Shown here one piece after another: positions 53,301-64,000 of a stretch of DNA of 64,000 bases (the first letter of the stretch is position 1; each line of letters begins with the position of its first letter). Both the position numbers and the translations under genes were made by a program. The stretch covers positions 103,934,965 to 103,998,964 of the forward strand of contig NC_091001.1 of the NCBI RefSeq assembly GCF_041146395.1. The letters run 5' to 3'. A model generated the notes under the pieces. That model ran no database searches and had not been told where the DNA came from. It worked only from the letters and a program-made list of their open reading frames with translations. Origin of the DNA: Eulemur rufifrons (lineage: Eukaryota > Chordata > Mammalia > Primates > Lemuridae).

Positions 53301-54309
53301 TCATCTCCATGTTCTCTTCCCGTCCTGACCATCCACACACCTATAATCCGGTCTGGGACCTTGTCATTTTCAAACTAATTCTGGCGCTGCTGGTGTGCCG
53401 TTCCCAGTTTGCCGCAGGGACTCTGCGTGGGGACTGGGCCCGGCCTGCTAGACACCAGCACTTTCCCAGGAAAGGTCTGTGTCAGCTGCCAGCCCCTGCA
53501 CTGTGCGCCTGTAAGTTACCTTGTCACATAAAATTCTCCTCTGACACTGTTTCCCTTTAGAAAGAAAGTAAATCATAACTTTTCACTTAAACATTTCTGC
53601 TTCTAGTCAGACCTGCTCTAGCCTGAAGTTGAAAAAGAGTATATTTGGTGGGATCACATTTCAACTCGGTCTAATAGATATTTGCTTAAGGGGGAAAAAG
53701 GTTGAAGAAAAAAGGGAAATGTCAAAACGGAATAATAAAATGGTCTATAAACAGAAGCAGGTTTTCTGTGATACGTTACCCCGATAAACCCGATAATGGT
53801 TCCCAAATGCACTGTCCTGGGCCGATGCCAGGCTGGGCGGCGGGGGGTTCTGGGTTATTTTTAATTTTACTGTTGCCAAACCATGACCTCATCCTGATGG
53901 AATTCTCTCCCACCAAAGAGCTGTATGGAGTTATTTGTCGGCCGAAATTCATTTGTGTGTGGATTCATCGGAAACATGTGTGGCTGCAGAAGCAGCCGAG
54001 AGGGAAACCTGGGGGAGGAAAGAGTGGAATTTTCAAGGAAACCCTTCCCTTTGTTTTAACGAAACAAGCCGGTCCTTGCGGGGCCTCAGGCCTTTGATAG
54101 TGTCGGTCCTGGGCCTGCTCTTCTCTGTGACCGCCCTGTGCCCTCCGCAGTCCACATCAGACCCCCTCGCCCCAGCAGAAAATGCGGTGGTCCCTCATCA
54201 CCCACCTGGGGCAGGCCCTGGGCAGCCGCCCTGTGGGATGGACTCAGGTGTCAGAGTGTCAGAGCCTTGGCCCACGCCCAGCTAACTAGGAGACACTACT
54301 TAATGATGG

Positions 54310-54510
54310 CATCAATGACAACAGCAAGACCTGCTCCTTATCAAGCACCCACTGTGTGTCCTGTGGAAGTGCTTTGCATATATTAGCTCTGATCCTCACA
54401 ACCAAGTAGGTGGTATGGTCATTCTCATTCTCCGTTTCACAGATAAAAACACTGAGGCTTGAGATGTTAACTCCTTAAGAGCACATGGCTATTTAGCGGC
54501 TTAATCAAAT
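54310..54510 (-). repeat. MIR SINE relic
   Basis: Antisense MIR: 'aagcacccactgtgtgtcctgtggaagtgctttgcatatattagctctgatcctcacaacc' then 'tctccgtttcacagataaaaacactgaggcttgag'. Confidence 0.85.
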
Positions 54511-54599
54511 GTCAAGGCCATGAATGTTTTATATTAATATAAAGCTTCCCCTCTAACTACAATGCTTCTACAAACAGAAGTCTTAAAGGGATTCAAAGA

Positions 54600-54930
54600 A
54601 AAGAAAGATGCCTTTAGACTGGCAGAGCAGGGAAGGCTTCATGTAGGAGGTGGCATCTGAACAAGATGTGAAGAACAGGCAGGATTTGGACAAAGGGAGC
54701 TACTTTCTAGACAGATTAAGGGGAGGCTTCAGGAAAATGAGAGCTGAATCCCGCAAGCAGTGAAGCGCCTGCTTTGATTCCAGAAGGAGAGCAGTGGGGA
54801 ATGACACAGGAAATGTCCCTGAGCTTGCAGCATGGACAGCAGCTGATTTTAAATGACTGGACAGGCTTGACCCAAAGGAACACAGAGATTCATTGACGAG
54901 CCTTGAAAAGGAAAATGGCATGAGCCACCT
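54600..54930 (+). repeat. L2-like LINE relic
   Basis: 'ggcagagcagggaaggcttcatgtaggaggtggcatctgaacaagatgtgaagaacaggcaggatttgg' matches the LINE-2 3' region order; the remainder to 54930 is diverged. Confidence 0.55.
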
Positions 54931-55354
54931 TCTGGCCTCAGAATGGAAAGGGACAGCATGGGAGACCCAGGGAGGGGTCAGGAGAGAGGGCGCTCGCTGG
55001 CTGGGGCAGGCTGGCAGGGTGGGTGGGAGAATAATCTAAGGGACTTAGTGATGGATATGTGTGGAGAAAAGGGAGGGAGTGACCCAGGACGAATCCCCGT
55101 CCCTGGTCTGAGTGGCTGGGTGGGGTGCAGGATCACTCACCGAAGTGGGACTGAGCCGTAGGCAAAATGCTTTTGAACATGTTCAGCTTGAGCTGTGTTA
55201 TTTCTGTCGCTCCGGCTCCCACATGGATGGATGAAGTCATGCTCCTCTTTGTTCCCCTTCCTCCCCGCCACCCTGGCTCCTCGCACCGGCCTCAGCATGT
55301 AGAATGTGCCCAGGGAGAAGCACCAAACTGACAGACCGCACCGTCACCCCCCTA

Positions 55355-55373
55355 CCCCCCCCCCCCCCCCCCC
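55355..55373 (+). repeat. Poly(C) tract, C19
   Basis: Nineteen uninterrupted C, preceded by CCCCCCTA, giving a stretch of about 27 bases that is almost pure C. The minus strand is a G19 run, a candidate quadruplex. Homopolymer length in an assembly is uncertain. Confidence 0.9.
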
Positions 55374-56214
55374 GTGGCCTGACAGAATCAACCCAGCAAG
55401 AGACCTGAGTATGGCCAAACCCAGGAGCACCAGGGCATCAGCTAAAACCATGTTCTAAATGCAGACAGACCCAGAGGGCAGCTGTCTGAGACTGTCACAC
55501 GGCAGCATTTGGGGTAGGAAGAGATCTGGCACCAGCATAGGCCCCTGCCTGTTGCTACTGCCAACGTAGAGATGGTACCAACAAGCCATGCTACCAACCA
55601 GCCGTCACGGCCAAAGAGCTCAAAGGACCAGGAAGAAAAGCCTGCTCAGAGCAGATGGGAGGTAGAATCATCTATTTTGGTTTTCAATCAAGCTTTTTTC
55701 CTTGCACAAAGCAACCTGGTAGGAAATTCATTATTCTATTGCTTTCTCCAAAATGAAGACTCAATATCATGGAGAATGTTTTCCTATAAGAACAATGGTT
55801 CATGTGTCTGGGAGTATCATAATGTTTTTCTTGTGTGTTCTAAAATAATCATCATAGATACTGAATACGAGTGCTGTCTGGAAAGTATCCAGCCATAAAT
55901 GTGTCTATTTTTCATAGTACATGACTGTATATCACAGAAAGCTTAGAAAAACAGGATTGAGTACCTCATAATGTCCCAGTTTGACAGTCTCTCCTTCCTT
56001 GTGGCTCTCTGGTCTGTGTCCACAGGCAGATGGGGTGTGTGTTGCTCATGACATGTGGTCTCCTTTTACCAGGGCCATGTTTTCTCATTGGCCCTGTGTA
56101 AACCACAGAGCAAGAACACAGTGTACAGGAACACACCTGTCCTGGGGTTCTTAATTTCTAAGAAGGGATGCTCCGTTCTGAACTTGAGAGTCTTTAATTC
56201 TGAAAAGACACAAT

Positions 56215-56365
56215 TATAAGCCACATGAAAAAGAAAGTAGTACAATGAACTTCCGGGTACCTGTCACTGAACTTAAACACTTATCAACATTTTCCCATTC
56301 TTGCTTCATCTATAACTCCCCATACACTTTGACTTGCTGTGTTTCCCAGATTATGATTTGATTGT
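56215..56365 (-). mobile_element. L1M/HAL1-like 3' relic (tentative)
   Basis: 'agtagtacaatgaacttccgggtacctgtcactgaacttaaacacttatcaacattttcccattcttgcttcatctataactccccat' resembles a widespread L1-related antisense 3' UTR text. Subfamily uncertain. Confidence 0.45.
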
Positions 56366-56734
56366 GCCAGGCAACATGCCATAGCAAAGTCTTAGCAGAG
56401 TCACAGGATCTCTGCTGCTGCTGGATTAGGAGACCTTGATGGAAAATGTCATATTTATCTTTGTACCCCCAGGGCTCACACAGGACCTAGTAGGCAGTTG
56501 GCACTCAAAGAATGTCATGAAGACCCCTCACTTGGCTTGTGATTTTGGAAACATTCTTTGATCTCTTCATCCCCATAGTTTTCATCTGCAAAGTAGGAAC
56601 AAGAAAAGCTGCCCTGGTGAGCATTAAATCAGACAACGTGTGGAACCCGCTTAGCCCAAAGCTAAGCCCGTTAGCAAGCTGCTGCGTCTTCCTTCTCTTT
56701 GGCTGTAGGAGCTCAGGCCTGCCTAAGACATAGG

Positions 56735-56850
56735 AAGTAAGATGGGTAGGTAGAAAGGAAGAGAAAAAAAAGAAAGGCAGGGTTAAAGTAACAAGGAATA
56801 AAGAAGGAGAAGGCAAGAGAAAAAAAAAGAAAACAGAAAGCAACATGGAG
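56735..56850 (+). repeat. Purine-rich (GA/A) tract
   Basis: About 115 bp almost entirely A and G, including two A8-A9 runs and GAAG/GGAGAAGG clusters. The minus-strand Phe/Leu/Ser-rich frame across it is a composition artefact. Confidence 0.85.
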
Positions 56851-58260
56851 TTAATAGAAGGGGAGCGACAGAGGAGAGCTCTCCCAAGGACCCTGAAATC
56901 CTGCTTCATGACAGGTCCATGGGAGAATTGTTGCATGCTAGAAAATGTCTCTCTTGGGTTCCCCATGTCCCCTGTTGAAAGAAAGCCAAAGGCCTTGGCA
57001 CTATTTGCCCCAGGCAACGTCCCTCCCCACCCTAGCCCTCGGGGTCCTTACGACCCTTCCCCAATTGTGCCTACAGGATTTGCTCCCTAGAGAGTCCCTG
57101 GGGAAGGCTCCATGTTGGAGTGTGGAGGACAGTGGGCTCTGAGGCATCCGGGGAGCGGAGGAGACGTGTGTTCTCTTTCACCCAGTCTGTGTGAGTCCCG
57201 GGCACAGACCAGCAGCGCAAGCTGTGTTGCAAACTATGGCAGAGCTCAGCTGCTAAGAGGTGGCTGCAGAGAGGTCCCCACAGTCTGAAAAGACTTCTCT
57301 CGGAGAGTATGGGAAGTTGAGCTGTATCTCGAGCAGTGAGTAAATGTTTACCCAGCAGACAGAGCAGAGGAAGATTCTATTTTCAGAAGCAGTAAAAGTC
57401 CTATATTTGATTAGTCAATGGGTTAACCTGATTTTTTTAAAATTTCATGCACAGACTCTCATTAGCCGGTAGGTATAGCATCACCCCTATACCACGGACT
57501 TCAAATTCTTTTCCTCACCATCCACTCTAGCCTTGGGTAACCCAGGACTGCTTCCGCACTCTAGAGATTAGGCAGCTGAGTTTAGGCCCTGTCCCATTGC
57601 CTTGTGAGACTACAACTTCCCAAGTTCCAGCCCAATGGTTGCCTGTGACCTGGCTGTCGGGGACCCCTCTATGGGGCAACCCTGGATCTAGAGCCTGCAC
57701 CTAGCACTTTTTGCGCTGGGTATAATTACCTGTGACCTTGTCACCCATTCCTCTAGCCTGCGAGTTCCTCCATGGTAGGAGTCATTAATCTCCATATCCT
57801 CTGCCACCAACACAGAGTCTAGTAAAATAGTGGTGTAAACAAACGTTTGTTGAGTTTAAAGTAACTGAACCTTAACCCAAGGATAAAAAGTGAAAACTGC
57901 AACAGTCACCAGATGGTCTGCATTCTTTTGGCAAATGCTGCCATGTGAGGAACACCCAAATATGTGGGCTGGCTTTTGCATATTCCATCCAGATGTTTGG
58001 CTTCAGGTAGAAGCAGACTAGGAAATCCTTAATGAACAGACTAGCGTTTCTTAACATGTCTAACCTCCAGACCGCCCTGTTGTCTCCTGTACTGAGTGAG
58101 GCTGCAGCTAACTCAACATTCTGAAATGGGCAGCAGAAAGAAGTGCCCTGGATTGGAATTGTAAGGAAGGAGGGAAAGGATGAGAGAGCAGAGGCCACCA
58201 AAGTCCCTGTGGCAGGAGAACGCCTGTGGTGCTACAGGGAGAGGGAGGAGGCATGTGGCT

Positions 58261-58337
58261 GGAGAATGGGGCGCAGGGCAGGTGGGGGGAGAATGGGGCA
58301 CAGGGCAGGAGGGGGAGAATGAGGACTGAGGGCTGGG
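58261..58337 (+). repeat. G-rich minisatellite, ~27-bp unit
   Basis: Units start with GGAGAAT at 58261, 58288 and 58314 (unit lengths 27, 26 and a partial). Units 1 and 2 share GGAGAATGGGGC-CAGGGCAG; the third decays after GGAGAATGAGG. Confidence 0.85.
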
Positions 58338-59309
58338 TCAGGGCAGAGCTGCCTGCCTGGCCTTCCTGGTCATTGTAGGAACCGGGACATTTACTCTGAG
58401 TGAAATGGTGAGTCACTGTAGAGTTTTGAGCAGAGGTAAAAAGTACATAGTATAACTTAAGTTTTCAAGAGAACACTCTAATGTCTTTGAGCTCAGCCTG
58501 TGAGGTGGGGTAGGGGAGAGAAGGAAAGTGGCAAGAGGACTTAGGAGGCCACCACAGTCATCCAGGTAAGTGGTAGTGGTGGCTTGGACTGGGGCAGTGG
58601 CGGCAGGAGTGGCGAGAAATGGTTGGATTCTGGATGAATCCTGCCTTCTACTTCCTGATTGCCTGTGGTCCGACTCCAGACAAGTGCCCTTCCAAGAATG
58701 CTGCTGTGCACCTGAAATCACACAGTAGGGCAGCAACTTTTTTTAATCCTCAATAAATGAAAAAACAGACAGCTGTGCCAGATCTGGAAGGATCTAGATG
58801 CTGGTTCTCAGAGACAGACATGTTCCCAGCTATCTCACGTTGGCCTTAATCTGCCACTTGGACAGGCACAGATGCTGAAGGAAGAGAAAGTGAATTATGC
58901 CCATGGCTATGGTGTCCAACAAGAAGAGCTGTTTTTGAAAAAAAGAAGAAGAAGAAAGAGCTAGTTGAAGTCATTTTTGGATGCTTTTTTCAATTTGTGC
59001 AAGAGACATAACCAGAGGGGATAGAAGAGGTAATTTTGATCCCCTGAATGTAATTTAAGAGAGAGGTCAATACCTGTGGGAAATGCAGGCAGCACTGAGG
59101 GACAAAGGAAGGCTGATTGGGACAGAAACCACCAGAGAGAGGGCGCCATCCAGAGGAAACCAGCAGGCACCTGGCTCTCACAGGTCGGGGAACTGAGGAT
59201 CTGGCCTCACAGAGATGGGCTCCTCGGGGCGGTCCTCTTAGCTCCCCACACTCTGGTGCGATGCCAAGCGCTGTCTCTCCTCACCTAGCCAGCCGACTTT
59301 CGGTCAGCA

Positions 59310-59480
59310 TGAGCAATTTATTCTGCACAGAGCACACAGTGGCTCCGTCCGCACTCTGCTTCACCTCGCAGCACCCCAATGAGGCAGGAGTTATTATCTT
59401 CATTTTACAAAAGGAACAGAGGCCGAGTTTGGAAGGGGCACAGGAAGAATCATGCAGCAAGTTGAAGAATCCCAGCCCGC
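59310..59480 (-). repeat. MIR SINE relic
   Basis: Antisense MIR: 'cacctcgcagcaccccaatgaggcaggagttattatcttcattttacaaaaggaacagaggccgag'. Confidence 0.75.
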
Positions 59481-59744
59481 TGGTCACACTGGAGCCTCCT
59501 CTCTGCAAGATGATCTGGGGCCCCCTGCGGGACCAGCAGGTTGGTTTGGATGCAGGGCTAATGAGGGGACTGGGATGGGTGGGTGTCAGCAGGATGTCAT
59601 GGGAAGGTCCACAGGGGGACCAGCGCCGGACAGTCATTCCTTGCCACCCCCCGTCCTGTAGAAAGCAGCTGGCCTCCCTTTCTGGAGAATGTAAGCTAGA
59701 TCCATTTCAGTGAGCCATTTTGATAACTATAATACTCCTTCTAG

Positions 59745-59890
59745 AACAATAGCTCCTAACTTTGGCTGCACATGATATCATTGGGCAGCTGGAGCAAATA
59801 CTGATGCAGGTTTATCTCCCGAGTCTCTCATTAATTGGTCTGAGGCATTCTACTGGGGAGTTAAGGTGAAAACACATTACTCTAGAATGT
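59745..59890 (+). repeat. hAT (MER20-like) relic
   Basis: 'tagctcctaactttggctgcacatgatatcattgggcagctggagcaaatactgatgcagg' and 'taattggtctgaggcattctactggg' follow the MER20-type order. Confidence 0.55.
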
Positions 59891-60214
59891 CTCCTTTTAG
59901 TCTACACACATGCTGCCTAAGCAAGAGTTAGGACAACTGAAATCCTTAATTATGCATATATTCATTAATACGTGAGCTATTATAAATACTGTTGCAATTT
60001 TAACATCCCAAAATATAACATTTTTTCCAACTAGTTTGGATTCTTTCGGTAGCATGAATTTCCAAGAACAGAATTAGCTTACCGAATGAGCAAAATTAGC
60101 TGATTGAAGAGCATGAACAATTTAACAGCTCTTGATCTATATTGATAACTTGTCCTCCAAAAAGAGTGCACCAATTTGTGTTCTCTTAATTTTTTTTTAT
60201 AGGAATTCCTACAT

Positions 60215-60345
60215 CCAACTTCCAAATCGCCAGAGCTCTTCAGTCATGGAATGGGCTTCCTTGGGATGTGTAGCGAACTTCTTGTTATTGGAGGTATTCA
60301 AGCATATTTAAGGCCACTGTGCTGTTCCCTGAGTTTGGGTAGGCG
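60215..60345 (+). repeat. Ancient LINE-like relic (L3/CR1-like, tentative)
   Basis: 'catggaatgggcttccttgggatgtgtagcgaacttcttgttattggaggtattcaagcatatttaaggccactg' resembles the '-ggaa-gggctgcct-gggaggtagtgagc-ccc-tca-tggaggtattcaagc' text of deep-age mammalian repeats. Confidence 0.45.
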
Positions 60346-60699
60346 GGGCACAGAGAAAGCATGTCTGCAGCCTTGCCCCCTGGTCCTGGCTGTTTACCAC
60401 TGCAAGGAGAGCGTGCAGCCGCAAGGTGCTGTCAGGCAATTGGTGGACAGATCTAGGGTGGGAAGGTGGGTTTACCGTGTAAAATGCTCAGGAGTCGCTG
60501 GGACCCCTTATTGTGCAGGAAATACTGCTGGAGTCCATGCGCGTGAGAATGACAATGATCAGGACAATGAGAGTGATGAAATGGGAAGGAAAATCACAAG
60601 CTTTCTAGGCTTATGTTACCCTTCAGCAAGGAGGCGCATCCTTTTTATTATCGTTATTAATTAGAACATTTTTATATCCTTCACTCTACAGAGGTGTTA

Positions 60700-60930
60700 C
60701 ATGGTGAGAACAATGATAATCATTGTCATCATAATAACATTGATAAGAGCAACAACCTACTGGGGACCCACTATGTGCTAAACGTTTTATATTTACCTGC
60801 ACTTTAATAATTGTCTAAGCAGTTTGTTTACCTTCATCAAAAACACACAAATCTTACAAACTAGATAGAGACTGTATTATAAATGAAGAACCAAAAGGTC
60901 CTAATGATTTGTCTAAGGGCATAGAGAAAG
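60700..60930 (-). repeat. MIR-like relic
   Basis: 'caacctactggggacccactatgtgctaaacgttttatatttacctgcactttaataa' resembles antisense MIR/MIR-related text. A 17-bp perfect palindrome (ACAATGAT-A-ATCATTGT, 60710-60726) lies at its start. Confidence 0.55.
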
Positions 60931-61999
60931 CAAAATGTTTCTTTCTTTTTTTTTTTTTTCCAGTAAGTAAATTGAATCCTACTCTGTAACCTTTAGGTCC
61001 TATAATTTAAAATATTGAGGTAGTAAATGTTTTTGTGATATAATTAAGATGAACTTACAATAATTTTTAAAACAAGTTTCAATTCCATCTGTTTTAATTC
61101 CATCTTTTCAATTGTTAGAATAAGATCTAATGTTGAAGATACTAGTGGGGCTCTCAGCGTCTCTGCTTTTGGGGTCTTTCCCCTACGCTCCAGGAAGTTT
61201 CGTTATTGACTCCAGACTCCGGTAAATCCCCAGAGGCCAGACGTTTCACATGTCTGTGGTAGGGAGAGACAAAAAGCCTGTTTCCCAGGCCAGGTTCTGT
61301 TTACACTTCCTTGATCAGGGATAATGATTTGTTTACAGGAGACATTCCGTCTTCATTAAACTCACTTCTGGACAATCAATAAAGAGGCTAAGATGACAGG
61401 GTGCATGTGTGTTTGAAGTTGACGCATCCTGCCCTGCTCAAGAGGGACCAAGGCTCAGCCAAGACTTTTCTCATACTGACATCCAGGATCAGGATATCAA
61501 AAGTTCTACTTGAATTAATAAAGGATGACCTTTCCCCAAAGGAACATAAACAAAGGCTCAACAAATGACTTTGCTAATTATTATTCTCCGATTCCTATCA
61601 GAGCATGCGACAGGCCTTGCTTAGTCTATTTCACGTATAATGCAGCCTGCCTTCCCTCCCCATTAAAAAATCATATTTGAAAGTGTTTAATAAACACAGT
61701 AGTGGCACTTTTGTAATTAGGTGCTTATCTTTGCAAGCTCAATACAGAGAAACATCCACTTACTTTAATTGGCTGATATACTTTATAAATTTCAAAGTTC
61801 ATGCTCTAATTTGAGATTAAATCAGAATGAAAGAATTTATACTTATCTTTCCTTAAAAAAAAAACCAGAATATTTTTAAAGAGCTAGGCATAACACTTTT
61901 TAAAGCCTCTCATTTATGGAGATACTTTTTTTTAACTACGTAAAGTTAAAAAAAATAAGGACAGTGTAGTTCCTTTGTCATTAATCACTAGCGTCCATC

Positions 62000-62870
62000 A
62001 CTTGTTTGTCCTCCCTAGTTTTCTTCTCCAAGCTGAAGTATCATTCTTCCTTCCAATTTGCCTTCAACCTCATTATTGCCCACCTTATGTGTTACAGCCA
62101 TTCTAGTGGGTGTGCAGTTGCATCTCATCGTGGTTTTAGTTTGCGTCCCTCCAATGATGATTCATGCTGGGTGTCTTTTCTTGTGCCCTTCTACTATGTT
62201 TTCTTCTAAAAGTTTTTATTGTTTGAGCTCTTGCCTGTAAGCATATGATCCATTTAGAGTTAATTTTTGTGTATGGTTTGAGGTAAAGGCCTAAGTGCAT
62301 CTTTTATGTGAATATTCAATTGTTCCATCCTCATTTCTCAAATAGACTATCTTTTCCCCAAGAATTGCCTTGGCATCTTTGTCAAAAACCAGCTGACTGA
62401 TAACATAATGCTTTTTTCTGTACTTTCAGTTCTAGTCCACTGATTTACATCTAGACCTATGCCTCTCTTTATGAGGGCCACACTGTCTTGATTAGTGCAG
62501 CTTTATAAAAGTTTTGGAATTGGAAAGTCAAAGTCCTCCCACTTTGTTCTTTTTCAAAAACATTTGGCTATTATGTGTGCTTTGCATTTCCATGTACACT
62601 TTAGGTTTTGCAAAAGCATCCACTGGAAGTTTGGTGGGAACTGTAGTGAAGCTAGAGGTCAATTTGGGGAGAATTGTCATCTTAACAATATTGAATCATT
62701 TAATCCATAAACAGAGAATGCTTCCTCATTTATTTAAATCTTTAATTTCTGTAAGCAAAATTTTGTAATTTTCAATGTATAATTCTTACACTCCTTTTGT
62801 TAAAGTTTTTTTTTTTTTTTTCTATTATTCTTTTTTGTTGACATTGTGAATGGAATGCCCTAAATGTCTT
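62000..62870 (-). mobile_element. L1M-type ORF2 fragment, antisense
   Basis: Antisense L1 ORF2 text throughout: 'ccattctagtgggtgtgcagttgcatctcat', 'aagaattgccttggcatctttgtcaaaaaccagctgac', 'attagtgcagctttataaaagttttggaattggaaagt', 'ggggagaattgtcatcttaacaatattgaatc'. Decayed, with many frame breaks. The T-run at 62807-62822 interrupts it. Confidence 0.85.
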
Positions 62871-64000
62871 TAAAAAACCCTCTGGTTTTGGCAGGCCTGT
62901 CACCTGCCTTCCTCAGTAGCCAGTAGCTACCACACTGGGTCTTCCTTATTTGAGTTTTAAAAGGATCGTTGTCTCTCAGGTAACAGAAGCAAGCAGTGAG
63001 CCGAGGGCAGGGGAAGGATGATATCATGTCTCCTTCTTTCTGCTTCTGCCCTTTCTGACTCTCCATGCACAAGGCAGAAGCAGAAAGAGCACAGATTATA
63101 TATGATTCCTTGGGTACGATTACTCATACCTGTTCTCTCTCCCTCTGGCCTGTAATGGCTTCGTGAGCAGGAAGCCAGCAAGTCAGTGGCAGAAGGCGAC
63201 GTGTATATATCAAAGCCCCTGACTAGAGAGGGACCAGCTCTCCACAGCACCACAGAGTGACCATCTCCGTCACTTTACTAATTGGTTCGAGCTTCTGTCC
63301 TCTATTCTGGTCACTGCTCTATTTTTGCCAGCAGGGCTTGTGAAGACCTGTTCATTCCTCCCCTCCAGTGTTCTTTGGTGAAAAGAGGGCTAATCAGGAC
63401 CAGGACAGCTGGCTGTGAGCCTTGGTGAGCTCGCTTAGACAAGTGACTGCACCTCTATGGCTTCGGTTTGCCTTGTGCAGAATGAGGAAATTTTACTGCT
63501 TGAACCCTAAGGATTTGCTTAGGTCTGACATCCTCGGGTCAACTGCACAGAGGAACAGATTGATGCATTCAGAAAGGCGATGTCTTGTCCACGTCTTGTA
63601 GGCAACAGGAAGTGTTTAATGCAATTGCACTGGGCAACAATAACCTGGGCCCAAAAGGACAGAGATTCCCTTGACCTTGTACTCAACCTGAAAACCCTGT
63701 TGAAGAAACTCTCTGGACTCTTTTTCTCTTTATGCCTACACTAACCCTTTCACTGATGCAGGTCTGAAAAAGATGTTTTTTTTAAAAAAGTATGTTAATG
63801 AGTACAGATGACCTAGTACTGACGGAACATCCTATGGCTGCCCTCAACCCCATCTAGGCATAGCATCCAGGTAGCTCACAGTCTAGAAGGCCCCAGGGAT
63901 CAACGGCATTAACTGCAGCCAGGGGCAAGGTGGTAGCCTGCATAGCTGAGCAGTCATCTTAAGTTTGGACCAATGGAATTGTCCTACTGGGAACAATTAA
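62871..64000. other. Intergenic end of window, no gene recognised
   Basis: Mixed-composition sequence with a probable sense MIR fragment at about 63400-63510 ('cttagacaagtgactgcacctctatggcttcggtttgccttgtgcagaatgagg'). Nothing else is recognised; the small frames are unsupported. Confidence 0.6.
63400..63510 (+). repeat. MIR SINE relic
   Basis: Sense MIR middle: 'tgagctcgcttagacaagtgactgcacctctatggcttcggtttgcc...gaatgaggaaat', equivalent to the 'ggcaagttacttaacctctctg-gcctcagtttcc' core. Confidence 0.6.

Larger units (their letters stand above)
55374..62000. other. Intergenic, repeats only, no gene recognised
   Basis: Between the poly(C) tract and the antisense L1 I see only the repeats listed separately (L1M-like, purine tract, minisatellite, MIR, hAT, L3-like). 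The longest frames, 198 codons at 59117-59713, 170 at 56505-57017 (minus) and 137 at 60251-60664, overlap ancient repeats or a purine-rich tract and show no recognisable domain. Confidence 0.65.

Noticed and set aside
56505..57017. 170-codon minus-strand frame
   Set aside because: Much of it is the translated complement of a purine-rich tract, giving Phe/Leu/Ser low complexity. No recognised family.
59117..59713. 198-codon open frame, the longest in the window
   Set aside because: It runs through an antisense MIR (about 59310-59480) in GC-rich sequence, has a competing 118-codon frame on the opposite strand, and shows no domain, splice or promoter context.
60251..60664. 137-codon plus-strand frame
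   Set aside because: It begins inside an ancient LINE-like relic and has no recognisable domain; probably chance.

Overview
The window is mammalian nuclear DNA, not microbial. It has long introns with GT/AG splice sites, two dimeric Alu SINEs, many MIR/L2 relics, L1 copies and an old ERVL-like provirus. Alu points to a primate. The L1 3' ends (a G-rich tract, a ~98-bp module tandemly duplicated in one copy, and an end reading like 'ccccataataagctgaaat' before the A tail) do not look like the anthropoid L1PA type, and Alu is sparse. I infer a strepsirrhine (lemur/loris/galago group). Species was not determined.

The only protein-coding gene I can support is CYRIA (formerly FAM49A), on the + strand. 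Ten exons carrying coding sequence lie at 2064-2143, 18860-18981, 20222-20327, 22172-22308, 22782-22859, 23037-23153, 23246-23325, 24716-24842, 28637-28707 and 30779-30842. They join in phase into an intact 323-codon reading frame starting at ATG 2074 and stopping at TAG 30840-30842. The promoter and upstream non-coding exon(s) lie before the window. The 3' UTR probably runs to an ATTAAA signal at 34202. CYRIA is an N-myristoylated Rac1-binding protein that restrains the Scar/WAVE actin-nucleation complex.

Introns (1-30.8 kb): intron 1 (2144-18859) holds an Alu, a 1.4-kb L1 with a 5' inversion and perfect 17-bp target-site duplications, older L1M relics in both orientations, a 0.5-kb antisense L1 3' end and a Tigger-like foldback element. 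Exons 4-7 are packed into about 1.2 kb. Intron 8 holds the second Alu; intron 9 is rich in MIR and hAT relics.

34.2-64 kb: no gene recognised. This flank carries an interstitial telomeric repeat (35176-35210), an AT-rich foldback near 38.2 kb, a probable solo LTR (40.4-40.8 kb), a decayed minus-strand ERVL-like provirus (about 46.0-51.0 kb, with LTR, a primer-binding-site-like sequence, and a nested 127-bp L1 with perfect 17-bp duplications), a CA microsatellite, a C19 tract, a small minisatellite, and antisense L1 ORF2-type sequence at 62.0-62.9 kb. No novel multi-gene system was found. The notable items are structural: retrotransposition scars, palindromes and the telomeric island.
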